The notes below the pieces were generated by a model. It ran no database searches. It had not been told where the DNA came from and was given only the letters and a program-made list of their open reading frames with translations. From UBA8337 sp937907245 (GTDB taxonomy: Bacteria; Pseudomonadota; Alphaproteobacteria; RS24), in NCBI GenBank assembly GCA_965219485.1, contig OZ244774.1, positions 992,001-1,056,000 on the forward strand: a stretch of DNA of 64,000 bases, in the 5' to 3' direction. How positions within the stretch are numbered: the first letter of the stretch is position 1; every line of letters begins with the position of its first letter. This document shows, in pieces, positions 1 to 7,477 of this stretch. The position numbers and the translations under genes are program-made.

Positions 1-169
1 CTTTCACAATCGCTTTGGTTTCCGCATAGACAGGAGAGCCAGGGGCTTTGGCGCGAATCCATTTGGGTTTTCGCAAAATAGCGCTGTCCGGATTCTTCGC
101 TTTTTCCGGATGCCGCGCTTTGGCAGGCTTTTTCGGTTCACCCGATAGAGTATCAATCACCACAGTCAT
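1..169 (-). CDS. lipA: lipoyl synthase, N-terminal part (cut by window edge)
   Basis: Reading leftward from the ATG at 169, 56 codons stay open to the window edge. The peptide begins MTVVIDTLSGEPKKPAK and continues RHPEKAKNPD then RKPKWIRAKAPGS, the conserved N-terminus of alphaproteobacterial lipoyl synthase just ahead of its first cysteine cluster. LipA is a radical SAM enzyme that inserts two sulfurs into octanoylated carrier domains of 2-oxoacid dehydrogenases and GcvH. The Fe-S cysteines lie outside the window, so intactness cannot be judged. It lies downstream of ftsB on the same strand. In many relatives pdhABC and lpd sit between these two genes, but here they do not. Confidence 0.85.
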   Translation of the reverse strand, partial: MTVVIDTLSGEPKKPAKARHPEKAKNPDSAILRKPKWIRAKAPGSPVYAETKAIVK

Positions 170-259
170 GAGATGTATATAGGCCAAATAGGCCCATAAG
201 AACAGACGAGAATATCGCCCTTTCTGAGGACAAATAGCGATAAAGTTTCAGCTGAGGGT

Positions 260-613
260 TTAAGGCGTTTCCGGTAGGTTGAAAATCACCGTTTCATCCG
301 TCCGCGTGAGGCCCAAAACGCGCCGCGCTCTTTCGTCTAGATAATCGAAGTCTAAGCTCTCGTTGGATAGACGATAAACTCGCAGTTGCAACTCATCATT
401 GCGCTTTTGAAGGTCAGCCAACTCAGCTTGGCGCTCGATCAGATTACGCTCAAGCTGCATCCAGCCCGATAGGCTGCGCTCGCCTCTTAAGGCTTGCCCC
501 GAAAGACCAACGATCATCAAAAGCAACATGCCGGGGAATAATAGCTGACGCAAACGGAACGGTTCTTGTCCGACGGTCTGGCTTGAGAGCCCTGAGGTTG
601 CAAAACGAATCAT
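260..613 (-). CDS. ftsB: FtsB/DivIC-family septum formation initiator
   Basis: A 117-residue bitopic protein. One membrane span lies near residues 25-42, followed by a coiled coil (about 50-85, rich in Leu, Glu, Gln and Arg) and a short C-terminal domain with YLDERARRVLGLTRTDE. This layout and length are those of FtsB/DivIC, which links FtsQ and FtsL in the divisome at midcell. Alphaproteobacteria usually carry this gene beside eno and the pyruvate dehydrogenase genes. Here a secreted-protein/TonB-receptor pair separates it from eno. The ATG at 613 precedes the hydrophobic segment by about 25 residues, as usual for the family. Confidence 0.85.
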   Translation of the reverse strand: MIRFATSGLSSQTVGQEPFRLRQLLFPGMLLLMIVGLSGQALRGERSLSGWMQLERNLIERQAELADLQKRNDELQLRVYRLSNESLDFDYLDERARRVLGLTRTDETVIFNLPETP

Positions 614-733
614 GTAGGCAACGAATCATGATTTGATTCTCCGGGTCAAGGAGAAAGTGATTCGCTTGTTGTTTTTCAAGCCCTTAGGAGCTGTTGGCTT
701 GTGCAACTCTCCACGCAATGATAGCTTCATGAA

Positions 734-1027
734 ATGTTGAAACGCTTTCGCCACACTCTCCCCATACTGTGCCTGCTGCTCTTGCAGCTCGCCCTGGTGC
801 ATGGGGCTCAGCATGAGGCGAACCTATATGATGGCGCACCAACACAAAGCGTTCACAGCGAAACCGATTGCCTACTAGCCGATACGGCCACCGCCTTGGC
901 GCCCTCTGGCCCGCCAGAGTATCCAGACTTTCTCTCCCTCCTAGCTGGCTCGAACCTTGGCCTTGCCCAAGTTTGCAAAGCCAAATACCTAACCCCCTTC
1001 AGCCGAGCTCCGCCTCAATACCTTTGA
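734..1027 (+). CDS. small secreted protein upstream of the TonB receptor (DUF2946-like)
   Basis: A 97-residue protein with a clear signal peptide: basic MLKRFRHT, a Leu-rich core to about residue 22, and an Ala-containing cleavage region at VHGAQ. The mature part is short, has two cysteines and a few histidines, and ends in FSRAPPQYL. Small secreted proteins ending in an RAPP-like motif, often next to metal-related TonB receptors, are known as DUF2946-type proteins. The match here is by layout and tail only. It lies 34 bases upstream of the ZnuD-like receptor on the same strand and is probably co-transcribed. A metal-related periplasmic role is an inference from that neighbour. Confidence 0.55.
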   Translation: MLKRFRHTLPILCLLLLQLALVHGAQHEANLYDGAPTQSVHSETDCLLADTATALAPSGPPEYPDFLSLLAGSNLGLAQVCKAKYLTPFSRAPPQYL

Positions 1028-1061
1028 TACCGCCCAATTTTTCAATCAAAGGATATAGACA

Positions 1062-3046
1062 ATGAGACTTCAATTATGGACCGCCCTTGCTGGCGGCATC
1101 ACGCTTATGAGCCCCTCGGCTCTGGCCCAAAACCTTGACGAAATTATCGTGCTTGGTTCCCCTTTCCAAAAAGCAGCCACGGATATTATTTCCACCACGG
1201 AAATAATATCCCAAGACCAAATTCAATCCCAAGTAGACCGCCCCCTTGGCGATGTGCTGTCTCACCTTCCTGGGGTTAGCGCGGCAAGCCATGGGCCTGC
1301 TGTCTCGCGGCCTATGGTTTCGCGGCGCTGGTGGATATCGTATCGCCATCCTCAATGATGGCTTACCCGTGGGCGATGTTTCCGCCACGGGCAATGACCA
1401 TGCCAATGCGCTAAAATTATTCGACAGCCAACGCATCGAGGTTTTAAAAGGCCCATCGGCGCTTCGCTACGGCCCTTATGCGGCAACTGGTGTTATTCAA
1501 AACTTCAGCCGCCACATGCAATCCCCATCCCAAATTCAGTCCCAAATAGAAGCAAATGAGCCAATAGCCATATCGTTTTGGGAGCTGGCAGCGCGGCTGA
1601 GGAAACCCTTGGAGCCGCCTTCCATCGGTTTGGCCATTATGCGGTTTCGGGTTTCTCGCAAAACAGCAACGAAGTTCGCATTCCCACCCATGCCGAAAGC
1701 GCTCGACAGTTAGCGGCAGAAGGCGAAACAGAGGAAGACAAAGCGCAAGACGCCGCCAATACATCGACCCAAAGCCAAGGTATAACGGCCTCCGCGGCCT
1801 ATGGCACGGGCGCGACCCAGGCCAACTTGCGGGTAGAAAACTTGGAAATGCAATATGGCGTCCCTGGCCATGCGCATGGCGGTGGCGACGCGGTTAGCCT
1901 AGAGTTGGACAGCCAAACCTTTCAAGCCCGCCTCACCCATAAGCCAAGCCGCTCGCGCATCGATGGCTTGCAGATGGATGTCTCCCTCACCAGCTACTCG
2001 CAAGACGAGCTAGAGGGCACAAGTATTGGCACTCAGTTTGAGCAAGACAGCGCCAATCTTCGCCTCGAAGCCAGCAAAGATTTTGCCGGTTGGGAAAGCC
2101 TATTCGGGGCAAGCCTGCAACAAGCGGAGTTAACCACCGCAGGCGCGGAAGCCTTTTTGCCAAGCAGTGATAGCCAGCGTGTTGGCCTGTTCGGGCTTAC
2201 CTCGCGCACCGATACAAATTGGGTGCAAGAATATGCCTTGCGGTTTGACCAAGCCGCACAGGCGGAAAAATCTACCGATGACAAAAATCTCGCATGACCC
2301 TAACCAATGCCTCTTTTGGCATCGGCTATACCGGCTTTGGCGATAGTTTGATTGGTGGCTCGGCCTCCTCCACACAACGCGCGCCTTCTAGCGTTGAGCT
2401 ATATGCTGATGGGGAACATGTAGCAGCCGACCGCGAAGAGACGGGCGACGCCACGTTGCGCCGCGAAACAGCGGTGGCCAGCGAGCTATATATTCGTCGG
2501 CAGTGGAACAATGCCCAAGCGCGGGCCAGCGTGTTTCATAATGCCTATGAAGATTTCATCTACCTGCACCTTACCGATGGCAATTCAGACCCCAAGAAAT
2601 ATGAATATCGCCAGCAAGACGCAACCGTGAGCGGCCTGGAAATGGAAGCCTCGACGCGCTTTACAGCCCTCGATGCCAAGTGGAAAACCACCTTGGGGGT
2701 AACCCGCACCCGCGCCAAATTAGCGAATGGCGAAAGAGTTCGTTCCATCCCACCAACCCAGTTGAGCTTATCTTTGGCCGGTGACTTCTCGCGCTTTAGC
2801 CTTGCGGCAGATGTTGAACATGCCAATCAGCAGAACGACCTTGCTTTGGGCGAGCTGGCGACCGACGCCTATACGAAGCTCAATCTGTCGGCCCGTTGGC
2901 CAGTGCCGCAAACCCCCGGCTTGACCATCACCGCCGCGCTTCGAAACGCCACCGATGAAGAGGTTCGCCAACACACAAGCGAGCTTAAAGACCTGCTTCC
3001 AGAAGCCGGACGAGACTTCCGACTATCGATAGAGTATCGCTTCTAA
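1062..3046 (+). pseudogene. ZnuD-like TonB-dependent receptor, broken by three single-base indels
   Basis: Three overlapping frames together give one outer-membrane receptor. It has a signal peptide (residues 1-22, ending ALAQ), a plug domain with LGDVLSHLPGVSAASHGP and QRIEVLKGPSALRYGPYAA, and a long beta-barrel ending in aromatic EYRF. The histidine-bearing YGVPGHAHGGGD and the barrel motif RAPSSVELYADGEH resemble zinc receptor ZnuD, so zinc uptake is the best guess. The frame breaks near 1318-1320 (one extra T in TTT), 1576-1582 (one base missing in TTTTGGG) and 2283-2294 (one base missing, probably in AAAAA). Correcting them gives 1986 nt, 661 residues. All three lie at or next to short homopolymers and the protein is otherwise well preserved, so sequencing error or very recent inactivation are both possible. 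Confidence 0.75.
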
Positions 3047-3051
3047 AAACG

Positions 3052-3092
3052 AAAAAGCCGCGCCCCTAAAATGAAGAGGCGCGGCTTTTTTT
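3052..3092. terminator. bidirectional intrinsic terminator between the receptor gene and eno
   Basis: Inverted repeat AAGCCGCGCC / GGCGCGGCTT with a 13-base loop, preceded by an A-run and followed by TTTTTTT. It lies between two convergent genes and can end transcription in both directions. Confidence 0.85.
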
Positions 3093-3110
3093 AATTTTAC
3101 CCGAGAGAGT

Positions 3111-4398
3111 TTATTTCAAAATCGACTTGCCCGGATAGACCGCCGTGTCACCCAGCAATTCTTCGATGCGGATCAATTGGTTGTATTTCGCCAACCGATC
3201 AGAGCGCGCCAAAGAGCCGGTTTTAATCTGGCCGCAATTGGTCGCCACGGCCAAATCGGCAATCGTGGCATCTTCGGTTTCGCCCGAGCGATGCGACATC
3301 ACGGCGGTGAAAGACGCTTTATGCGCCATCTCAACCGCTTGCAACGTGTCTCGGCCAAAGTGCCGATTTGATTGACTTTCACCAAAATCGAATTGGCGAT
3401 GCCCTCTTCAATGCCACGCGAGAGACGCGTCGGATTGGTGACGAATAAATCATCGCCAACCAATTGCACTTTATCGCCAATGGCATCGGTCAGCGCTTTC
3501 CAACCGTCCCAATCGTTTTCATCCATGCCATCTTCAATCGAGGCAATCGGGAAACGCGCGCACATAGGTCGGCCCAATAGGCGGCCATTTCGCCCGCGTC
3601 GAGCTTTCTTGCCTTCGCCCGCCAGAATGATAGACCCCGTCTTCACAAAATTCCGTGGCCGCCGCATCGAGCGCCAAATGACATATCTTCGCCCGGCTTA
3701 TACCCCGCCTTCTCAATGGCTTTCATCACATAACCAAGCGCGGCATCGGTCGAGGCAAGGTTCGGGCGCAAAGCCACCCTCGTCGCCCACACCGGTGGCC
3801 AGATTGTCTTCGATGAGCAAGCCTTTGAGCGTATGAAAAACTTCCGCCCCCATGCGCACGGCCTCTTTAATACTGGTCGCCGCGACGGGCATAATCATGA
3901 ACTCTTGCACGTCAATCGGGTTGTCCGCATGGGCCCCGCCATTGACGATATTCATCATGGGCACCGGCAAAGTGTTGCGCATTGGCGCCGCCGATATAGC
4001 GCCATAAAGGCGTGCCTTGGCTGTCGGCCGCCGCTTTGGCCACGGCCATGGAAACGCCCAAAATAGCATTGGCGCCAAGGCGCGATTTATTTTCTGTGCC
4101 GTCGAGCGTCAACATGGCTTGGTCGATGTGCAATTGCTCAGCTGGCATCTAGCCCGCAAAGGGCGGAAAAAATTTCGCCATTGACCGCGTCCACAGCCTG
4201 TAAAACGCCCTTGCCCATATAGCGCGAGGCTTGTCGCCATCGCGCAGCTCCACCGCCTCATATTGTCCGGTCGAAGCGCCCGAGGGTACGCCAGCGCGGC
4301 CGAAAGCCGCCATCGTCGAGCCAGACATCGACTTCGACGGTTGGGTTGCCGCGGCTGTCGAGAATTTCGCGCGCGATAATGTCAAGAATGGCAGTCAT
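3111..4398 (-). pseudogene. eno: enolase, reading frame broken by ten 1-2 base insertions
   Basis: Enolase converts 2-phosphoglycerate to phosphoenolpyruvate. Pieces in changing frames give the whole protein: MTAILDIIAREILDSRGNPT at the start, FGRAGVPSGASTGQYEAVEL, LDGTENKSRLGANAILGVSM, LPVPMMNIVNGGAHADNPID, FPIASIEDGMDENDW, SHRSGETED and the C-terminal QIKTGSLARSDRLAKYNQL. Frame changes occur near 4300, 4222, 4144, 3977, 3769, 3677, 3626, 3606, 3557 and 3346. Each is explained by one or two extra bases, 13 in all. Removing them leaves 1275 nt, 424 codons plus stop, the normal enolase length, with substrate and metal residues intact. Enolase is normally essential, so a local consensus error is more likely than true decay. 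If real, another copy must exist elsewhere. Confidence 0.85.
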
Positions 4399-4539
4399 AT
4401 TGGCCTCATAAGTAAGTATGAATTTGCGAATTGGTGTAGCGTGTTTCCAGACGTTCGTGCAAATGCGACGACGCGCCGGCTGGCCTGCCCCAAATGCGCC
4501 CTCTTGACGAAAGCAATAGAGTTCGGTCTAAGGTCAGGC

Positions 4540-5250
4540 ATGAATGACACTTCAACAGCTTTGGTATTGTTTTCTGGCGGGCAAGATTCCACTGCTTGCT
4601 TGGCCTATGCGCTGGATAATTTTGCCCACGTCGAAACGCTAGGCTTCGACTATGGCCAAACCCACCGCATCGAGCTGGATTGCCGCGACCGCCTGCGCCA
4701 AGAGATTGCCAAAATAAACGATTGGGGCACCCGCCTTGGCGATGACCACACGCTGCCCTTGCCCGCTTTGGCTGACATTGGCGGCACAGCGCTCATCGCG
4801 TCGGATAGCGATAGCGATGACATGAAGGAAATGAAAAACAACCTGCCTGCTACTTTCGTGCCGGGTCGCAATTTATTATTCCTCACCTATGCCGCAGCTT
4901 TGGCCTATCGGCGCGGGCTGAATGTGCTTGTGGGCGGCATGTGCGAGACCGATTATTCTGGCTACCCAGATTGCCGCCGCGACACGCTGGACGCGCTAGA
5001 GGCCTCGTTAAACTTAGGTATGGAAACCCAAATTACCATCGACACACCGCTGATGCACATCGACAAAGCCGAGACTTGGGAGATGGCCTCTCAGTTGGGC
5101 GGCGAGGCTTTGGTGGAGCTGACCCTAGAACATAGCCACACGTGTTATCGTGGCGAGCGCGAGCTGCGCCACGACTGGGGCTATGGCTGCAATGATTGCC
5201 CTGCGTGCGATTTACGCGCCGCAGGCTATAAAAAATGGAAAGCCGCATGA
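4540..5250 (+). CDS. queC: 7-cyano-7-deazaguanine (preQ0) synthase
   Basis: 236 residues. QueC uses ATP and ammonia to turn 7-carboxy-7-deazaguanine into preQ0 on the route to queuosine. The PP-loop SGGQDST is at residues 12-18. The C-terminal zinc site shows as HTCYRGERE followed by GYGCNDCPACDLRAAGY, giving the four family cysteines. The frame is open further upstream, over the start of eno on the other strand. The ATG at 4540 is chosen because it precedes the conserved ALVLFSGGQDS by the usual distance and has AAGG about ten bases upstream. It is first of four queuosine genes and overlaps queE by ATGA. Confidence 0.95.
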   Translation: MNDTSTALVLFSGGQDSTACLAYALDNFAHVETLGFDYGQTHRIELDCRDRLRQEIAKINDWGTRLGDDHTLPLPALADIGGTALIASDSDSDDMKEMKNNLPATFVPGRNLLFLTYAAALAYRRGLNVLVGGMCETDYSGYPDCRRDTLDALEASLNLGMETQITIDTPLMHIDKAETWEMASQLGGEALVELTLEHSHTCYRGERELRHDWGYGCNDCPACDLRAAGYKKWKAA

Positions 5251-5894
5251 CCTATAGCGTGAAAGAAATGTTTTACACCCTGCAAGGCGAAGGCGCGCAA
5301 AGCGGCCGCCCTGCCGTGTTTTGCCGCTTCTCAGGCTGCAACCTTTGGTCAGGCCTTGAAAAAGACCGCGCCACCGCGCAATGCACATTTTGCGATACAG
5401 ATTTCGTAGGCACCGACGGCCAAAATGGCGGCAAATTCGACACCGCCGAAAAGCTAGCCGACGCGATTGCTAGCTTCTGGCCAGAAAACCCACCCAGCGC
5501 CGATGCCTATATTGTTTTTACGGGCGGCGAGCCTTGTTTGCAATTAGACACAGCCCTGCTGGAGGCCTTGGCGGCCCGCGGCTTTGAGTGCGCCGTGGAA
5601 ACCAATGGCACTATGGAAGTGCCCGAAGGCGTCGATTGGATTTGTGTTAGCCCCAAACCCAAAACCGAGCTGAAACAAACGCGCGGCCATGAGTTAAAAT
5701 TCGTCTACCCGCAAGACGAGTTGTCGCCCGATCAGTTTGCCGAACTAGATTTCGAAAACTTTTACCTACAACCGATGGACACAGGCGACGCGCAAACCAG
5801 TTGGCACAATGCGCAGGCCGCGATTGCCTATTGCCTGCAAAATCCGCAATGGCGGGTTAGCTTGCAGACGCATAAAATTGTCGGCCTCGACTAG
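5247..5894 (+). CDS. queE: 7-carboxy-7-deazaguanine synthase (radical SAM)
   Basis: 215 residues. QueE rearranges 6-carboxytetrahydropterin to 7-carboxy-7-deazaguanine. The proteobacterial form of the radical SAM cluster is visible in SGCNLWSG followed by CTFCDTDFVG, a C-X14-C-X2-C spacing instead of CX3CX2C. FTGGEPCLQ is the SAM-contacting GGE motif, and SPKPK lies further on. The ATG at 5247 sits inside the queC stop (ATGA), so translation is probably coupled. An upstream in-frame ATG would only add four residues inside queC. Confidence 0.95.
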   Translation: MTYSVKEMFYTLQGEGAQSGRPAVFCRFSGCNLWSGLEKDRATAQCTFCDTDFVGTDGQNGGKFDTAEKLADAIASFWPENPPSADAYIVFTGGEPCLQLDTALLEALAARGFECAVETNGTMEVPEGVDWICVSPKPKTELKQTRGHELKFVYPQDELSPDQFAELDFENFYLQPMDTGDAQTSWHNAQAAIAYCLQNPQWRVSLQTHKIVGLD

Positions 5895-5905
5895 AGCCCA
5901 ATTGA

Positions 5906-5924
5906 CCCGATTTGCTTAATCGGG
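5906..5924. other. small hairpin in the queE-queD spacer
   Basis: Perfect 7-bp inverted repeat CCCGATT / AATCGGG with a 5-base loop. No T-run follows, so it is not a standard terminator. It may stabilise or help process the que mRNA, or be chance. Confidence 0.4.
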
Positions 5925-5936
5925 CATAAGCGGGGC

Positions 5937-6305
5937 ATGAAATTATCACGCGAATTCACTTTTGATGCTGCCCACAGCCTTGGCCATTATCCGGCAGGCC
6001 ACGCCAATACGCGCGTGCATGGGCACAGTTTTCGGGCCCGCGTTACCGTGGAAGGCCTGCCCGACGCACATGGGCAAATTGTCGATTTGGAAAAAATGGG
6101 CACGCTGCTGCAAGACATGCACGAGCGCTTAGACCACCAAATGCTGAACGAAATTGACGGCCTAGAACAGCCGACGCTGGAAAACCTATGCCTATGGATT
6201 TGGGGCGCCTTGCAAAGCCCGCTACCACAAATTTGCGCTGTCGAAGTGTTTCGCGATAGCCTCGGCCAATCTTGCCTCTATCAAGGGAGCCAACATGTCG
6301 ACTAA
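5937..6305 (+). CDS. queD: 6-carboxytetrahydropterin synthase-like protein, unusual active site
   Basis: 122 residues of the 6-pyruvoyl-tetrahydropterin synthase family, the first dedicated step to preQ0 from dihydroneopterin triphosphate. Zinc-binding histidines are present in FTFDAAHSLGH and VHGHSF, and RLDHQMLNE carries the catalytic Asp-His pair. Two expected residues differ. E. coli QueD has the catalytic Cys in HKCGRLHGHSF, and here the segment is HANTRVHGHSF with Asn at the Cys position. The late acidic residue of KETC is replaced in FRDSLGQSC. The operon position supports the QueD role, but the chemistry may use another residue. The start at 5937 has GGGG just upstream. The 3' end overlaps queF by 11 bases. 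Confidence 0.88.
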   Translation: MKLSREFTFDAAHSLGHYPAGHANTRVHGHSFRARVTVEGLPDAHGQIVDLEKMGTLLQDMHERLDHQMLNEIDGLEQPTLENLCLWIWGALQSPLPQICAVEVFRDSLGQSCLYQGSQHVD

Positions 6306-6762
6306 AGGAAGTGACGCCACCGGCGCAACCCTGCTGGGCCAGCAAACCGGCCTGCCCAATAGCCCCGAAGAAGCGGTGCTGGAGCGCGTGCCGAACCCGC
6401 ATTTAGATATTGATTATGTGGCCCGCTTTGCGGTGCCCGAGTTCACCTCTATTTGCCCCGTTACGGGCCAGCCAGATTTCGCGCATGTGGTTATCGACTA
6501 TGTGCCAGACCAACATTTGGTTGAGAGCAAAAGTTTCAAACTGTTCATGGGCAGCTTTCGCAACCACGGCGCGTTTCACGAAGATTGCACCATTATGGTG
6601 GCCAAACGGCTGATTGAGTGCATGAAACCAAAATGGCTTCGCATCGGGGGCTATTGGTATCCACGCGGCGGCATTCCGATTGATGTTTTTTGGCAAAGTT
6701 CAGAGCCACCTGTAGGCCTATTTATTCCAGACCAAGGTGTGCCGCCGTATAGAGGCCGCTGA
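6295..6762 (+). CDS. queF: NADPH-dependent 7-cyano-7-deazaguanine reductase (preQ1 synthase)
   Basis: 155 residues, the short single-domain QueF. It reduces the nitrile of preQ0 to the aminomethyl group of preQ1. The catalytic Cys is residue 54 in FTSICPVTGQPDFA, with the acid D61 after it. The QueF signature ESKSFKLFMGSFRNHGAFHED follows as ESKSFKLFMGSF and RNHGAFHED. It overlaps the end of queD, so the four genes form one tight operon making preQ1 from dihydroneopterin triphosphate. folE, tgt and queA are not in the window. Confidence 0.95.
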   Translation: MSTKGSDATGATLLGQQTGLPNSPEEAVLERVPNPHLDIDYVARFAVPEFTSICPVTGQPDFAHVVIDYVPDQHLVESKSFKLFMGSFRNHGAFHEDCTIMVAKRLIECMKPKWLRIGGYWYPRGGIPIDVFWQSSEPPVGLFIPDQGVPPYRGR

Positions 6763-6826
6763 CCCGAATAGGTTAGATGAACACCAGCGTCACGCGCTTA
6801 AGCGGTTGATGATGCATATGTGAGGG

Positions 6827-7477
6827 CTAAATATCGCTCGGCATGGTTTCGGAAAACAGAAAAGCGTACTCCGCGTGCTGGCGAATTTCGGGCGCGATGG
6901 GTTGCTCATCAAGCTTTGTCACAATGGCGACACCGGACGCCCAATCGAGATAACTCAACGCCACCCCGTCCATGGCCTCGAGAGCGGCGAGCAAAGCATC
7001 GACGCGCGGCTGATGGTTTTTCGGCCAATTATCTTGCGGCAATAAATCGTCGATAACATAAAGCCCGTTCGGCGCCAGCGCGTTTAGGGCTGCATCCAAA
7101 TGGCTAAATTTTCCGGGCCAAGCATCGGCGAAAATAAAGTCAAAACAATTAGGCTGGCAGGTTTTCAAAAAGCCGCCTGCATCGGCCACCTCAAACTGCA
7201 CCCGCGCATCGGTAATCGCTTGCGCCGCCACGGCCGAACAATCGGCATCGACATCCACGCTCACCAACTGCGCGCCCTCCGCCAGTGCCTCGGCCATAAA
7301 CAAAGTAGAAAGCCCCGTGCCCGTACCAAGCTCCAAAACCCGCTTAGCGCCCAGCCCCGCCACCAAAACGGCACAAAAATTAGCGACCTGCAAATCGCAA
7401 GACGCAACAAACCCAAGCGCAGAACTGGCCTGCTCAATTTGGGCGATTTTAGGGGCTAGGGTTTGGGGGTAGTTCAT
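6827..7477 (-). CDS. SAM-dependent O-methyltransferase-like protein
   Basis: 216 residues with a Rossmann methyltransferase core. Motif I is VLELGTGTGLS, an acidic end of the second strand follows in VSVDVD, and DFIFADAWPGK with YVIDDLLPQDNW resembles the catechol/CoA O-methyltransferase group. The substrate cannot be told. The ATG at 7477 overlaps the stop of the pentapeptide-repeat gene (ATGA), so the two are translationally coupled. An in-frame ATG at 7501 would lie inside that gene. Together with the next gene and the toxin-antitoxin pair it forms an accessory block between queF and kdsA. Confidence 0.75.
   Translation of the reverse strand: MNYPQTLAPKIAQIEQASSALGFVASCDLQVANFCAVLVAGLGAKRVLELGTGTGLSTLFMAEALAEGAQLVSVDVDADCSAVAAQAITDARVQFEVADAGGFLKTCQPNCFDFIFADAWPGKFSHLDAALNALAPNGLYVIDDLLPQDNWPKNHQPRVDALLAALEAMDGVALSYLDWASGVAIVTKLDEQPIAPEIRQHAEYAFLFSETMPSDI

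Noticed and set aside
868..1065. Second frame over the secreted protein gene
   Set aside because: It lacks a signal peptide and start site. The frame from 734 has both.
3111..4398. Programmed frameshifting in enolase
   Set aside because: Ten shifts with no common slippery sequence cannot be programmed. Insertion errors explain them fully.
4231..4539. Upstream extension of queC
   Set aside because: It is the antisense of the enolase start and shows no similarity to QueC. The ATG at 4540 fits the family.
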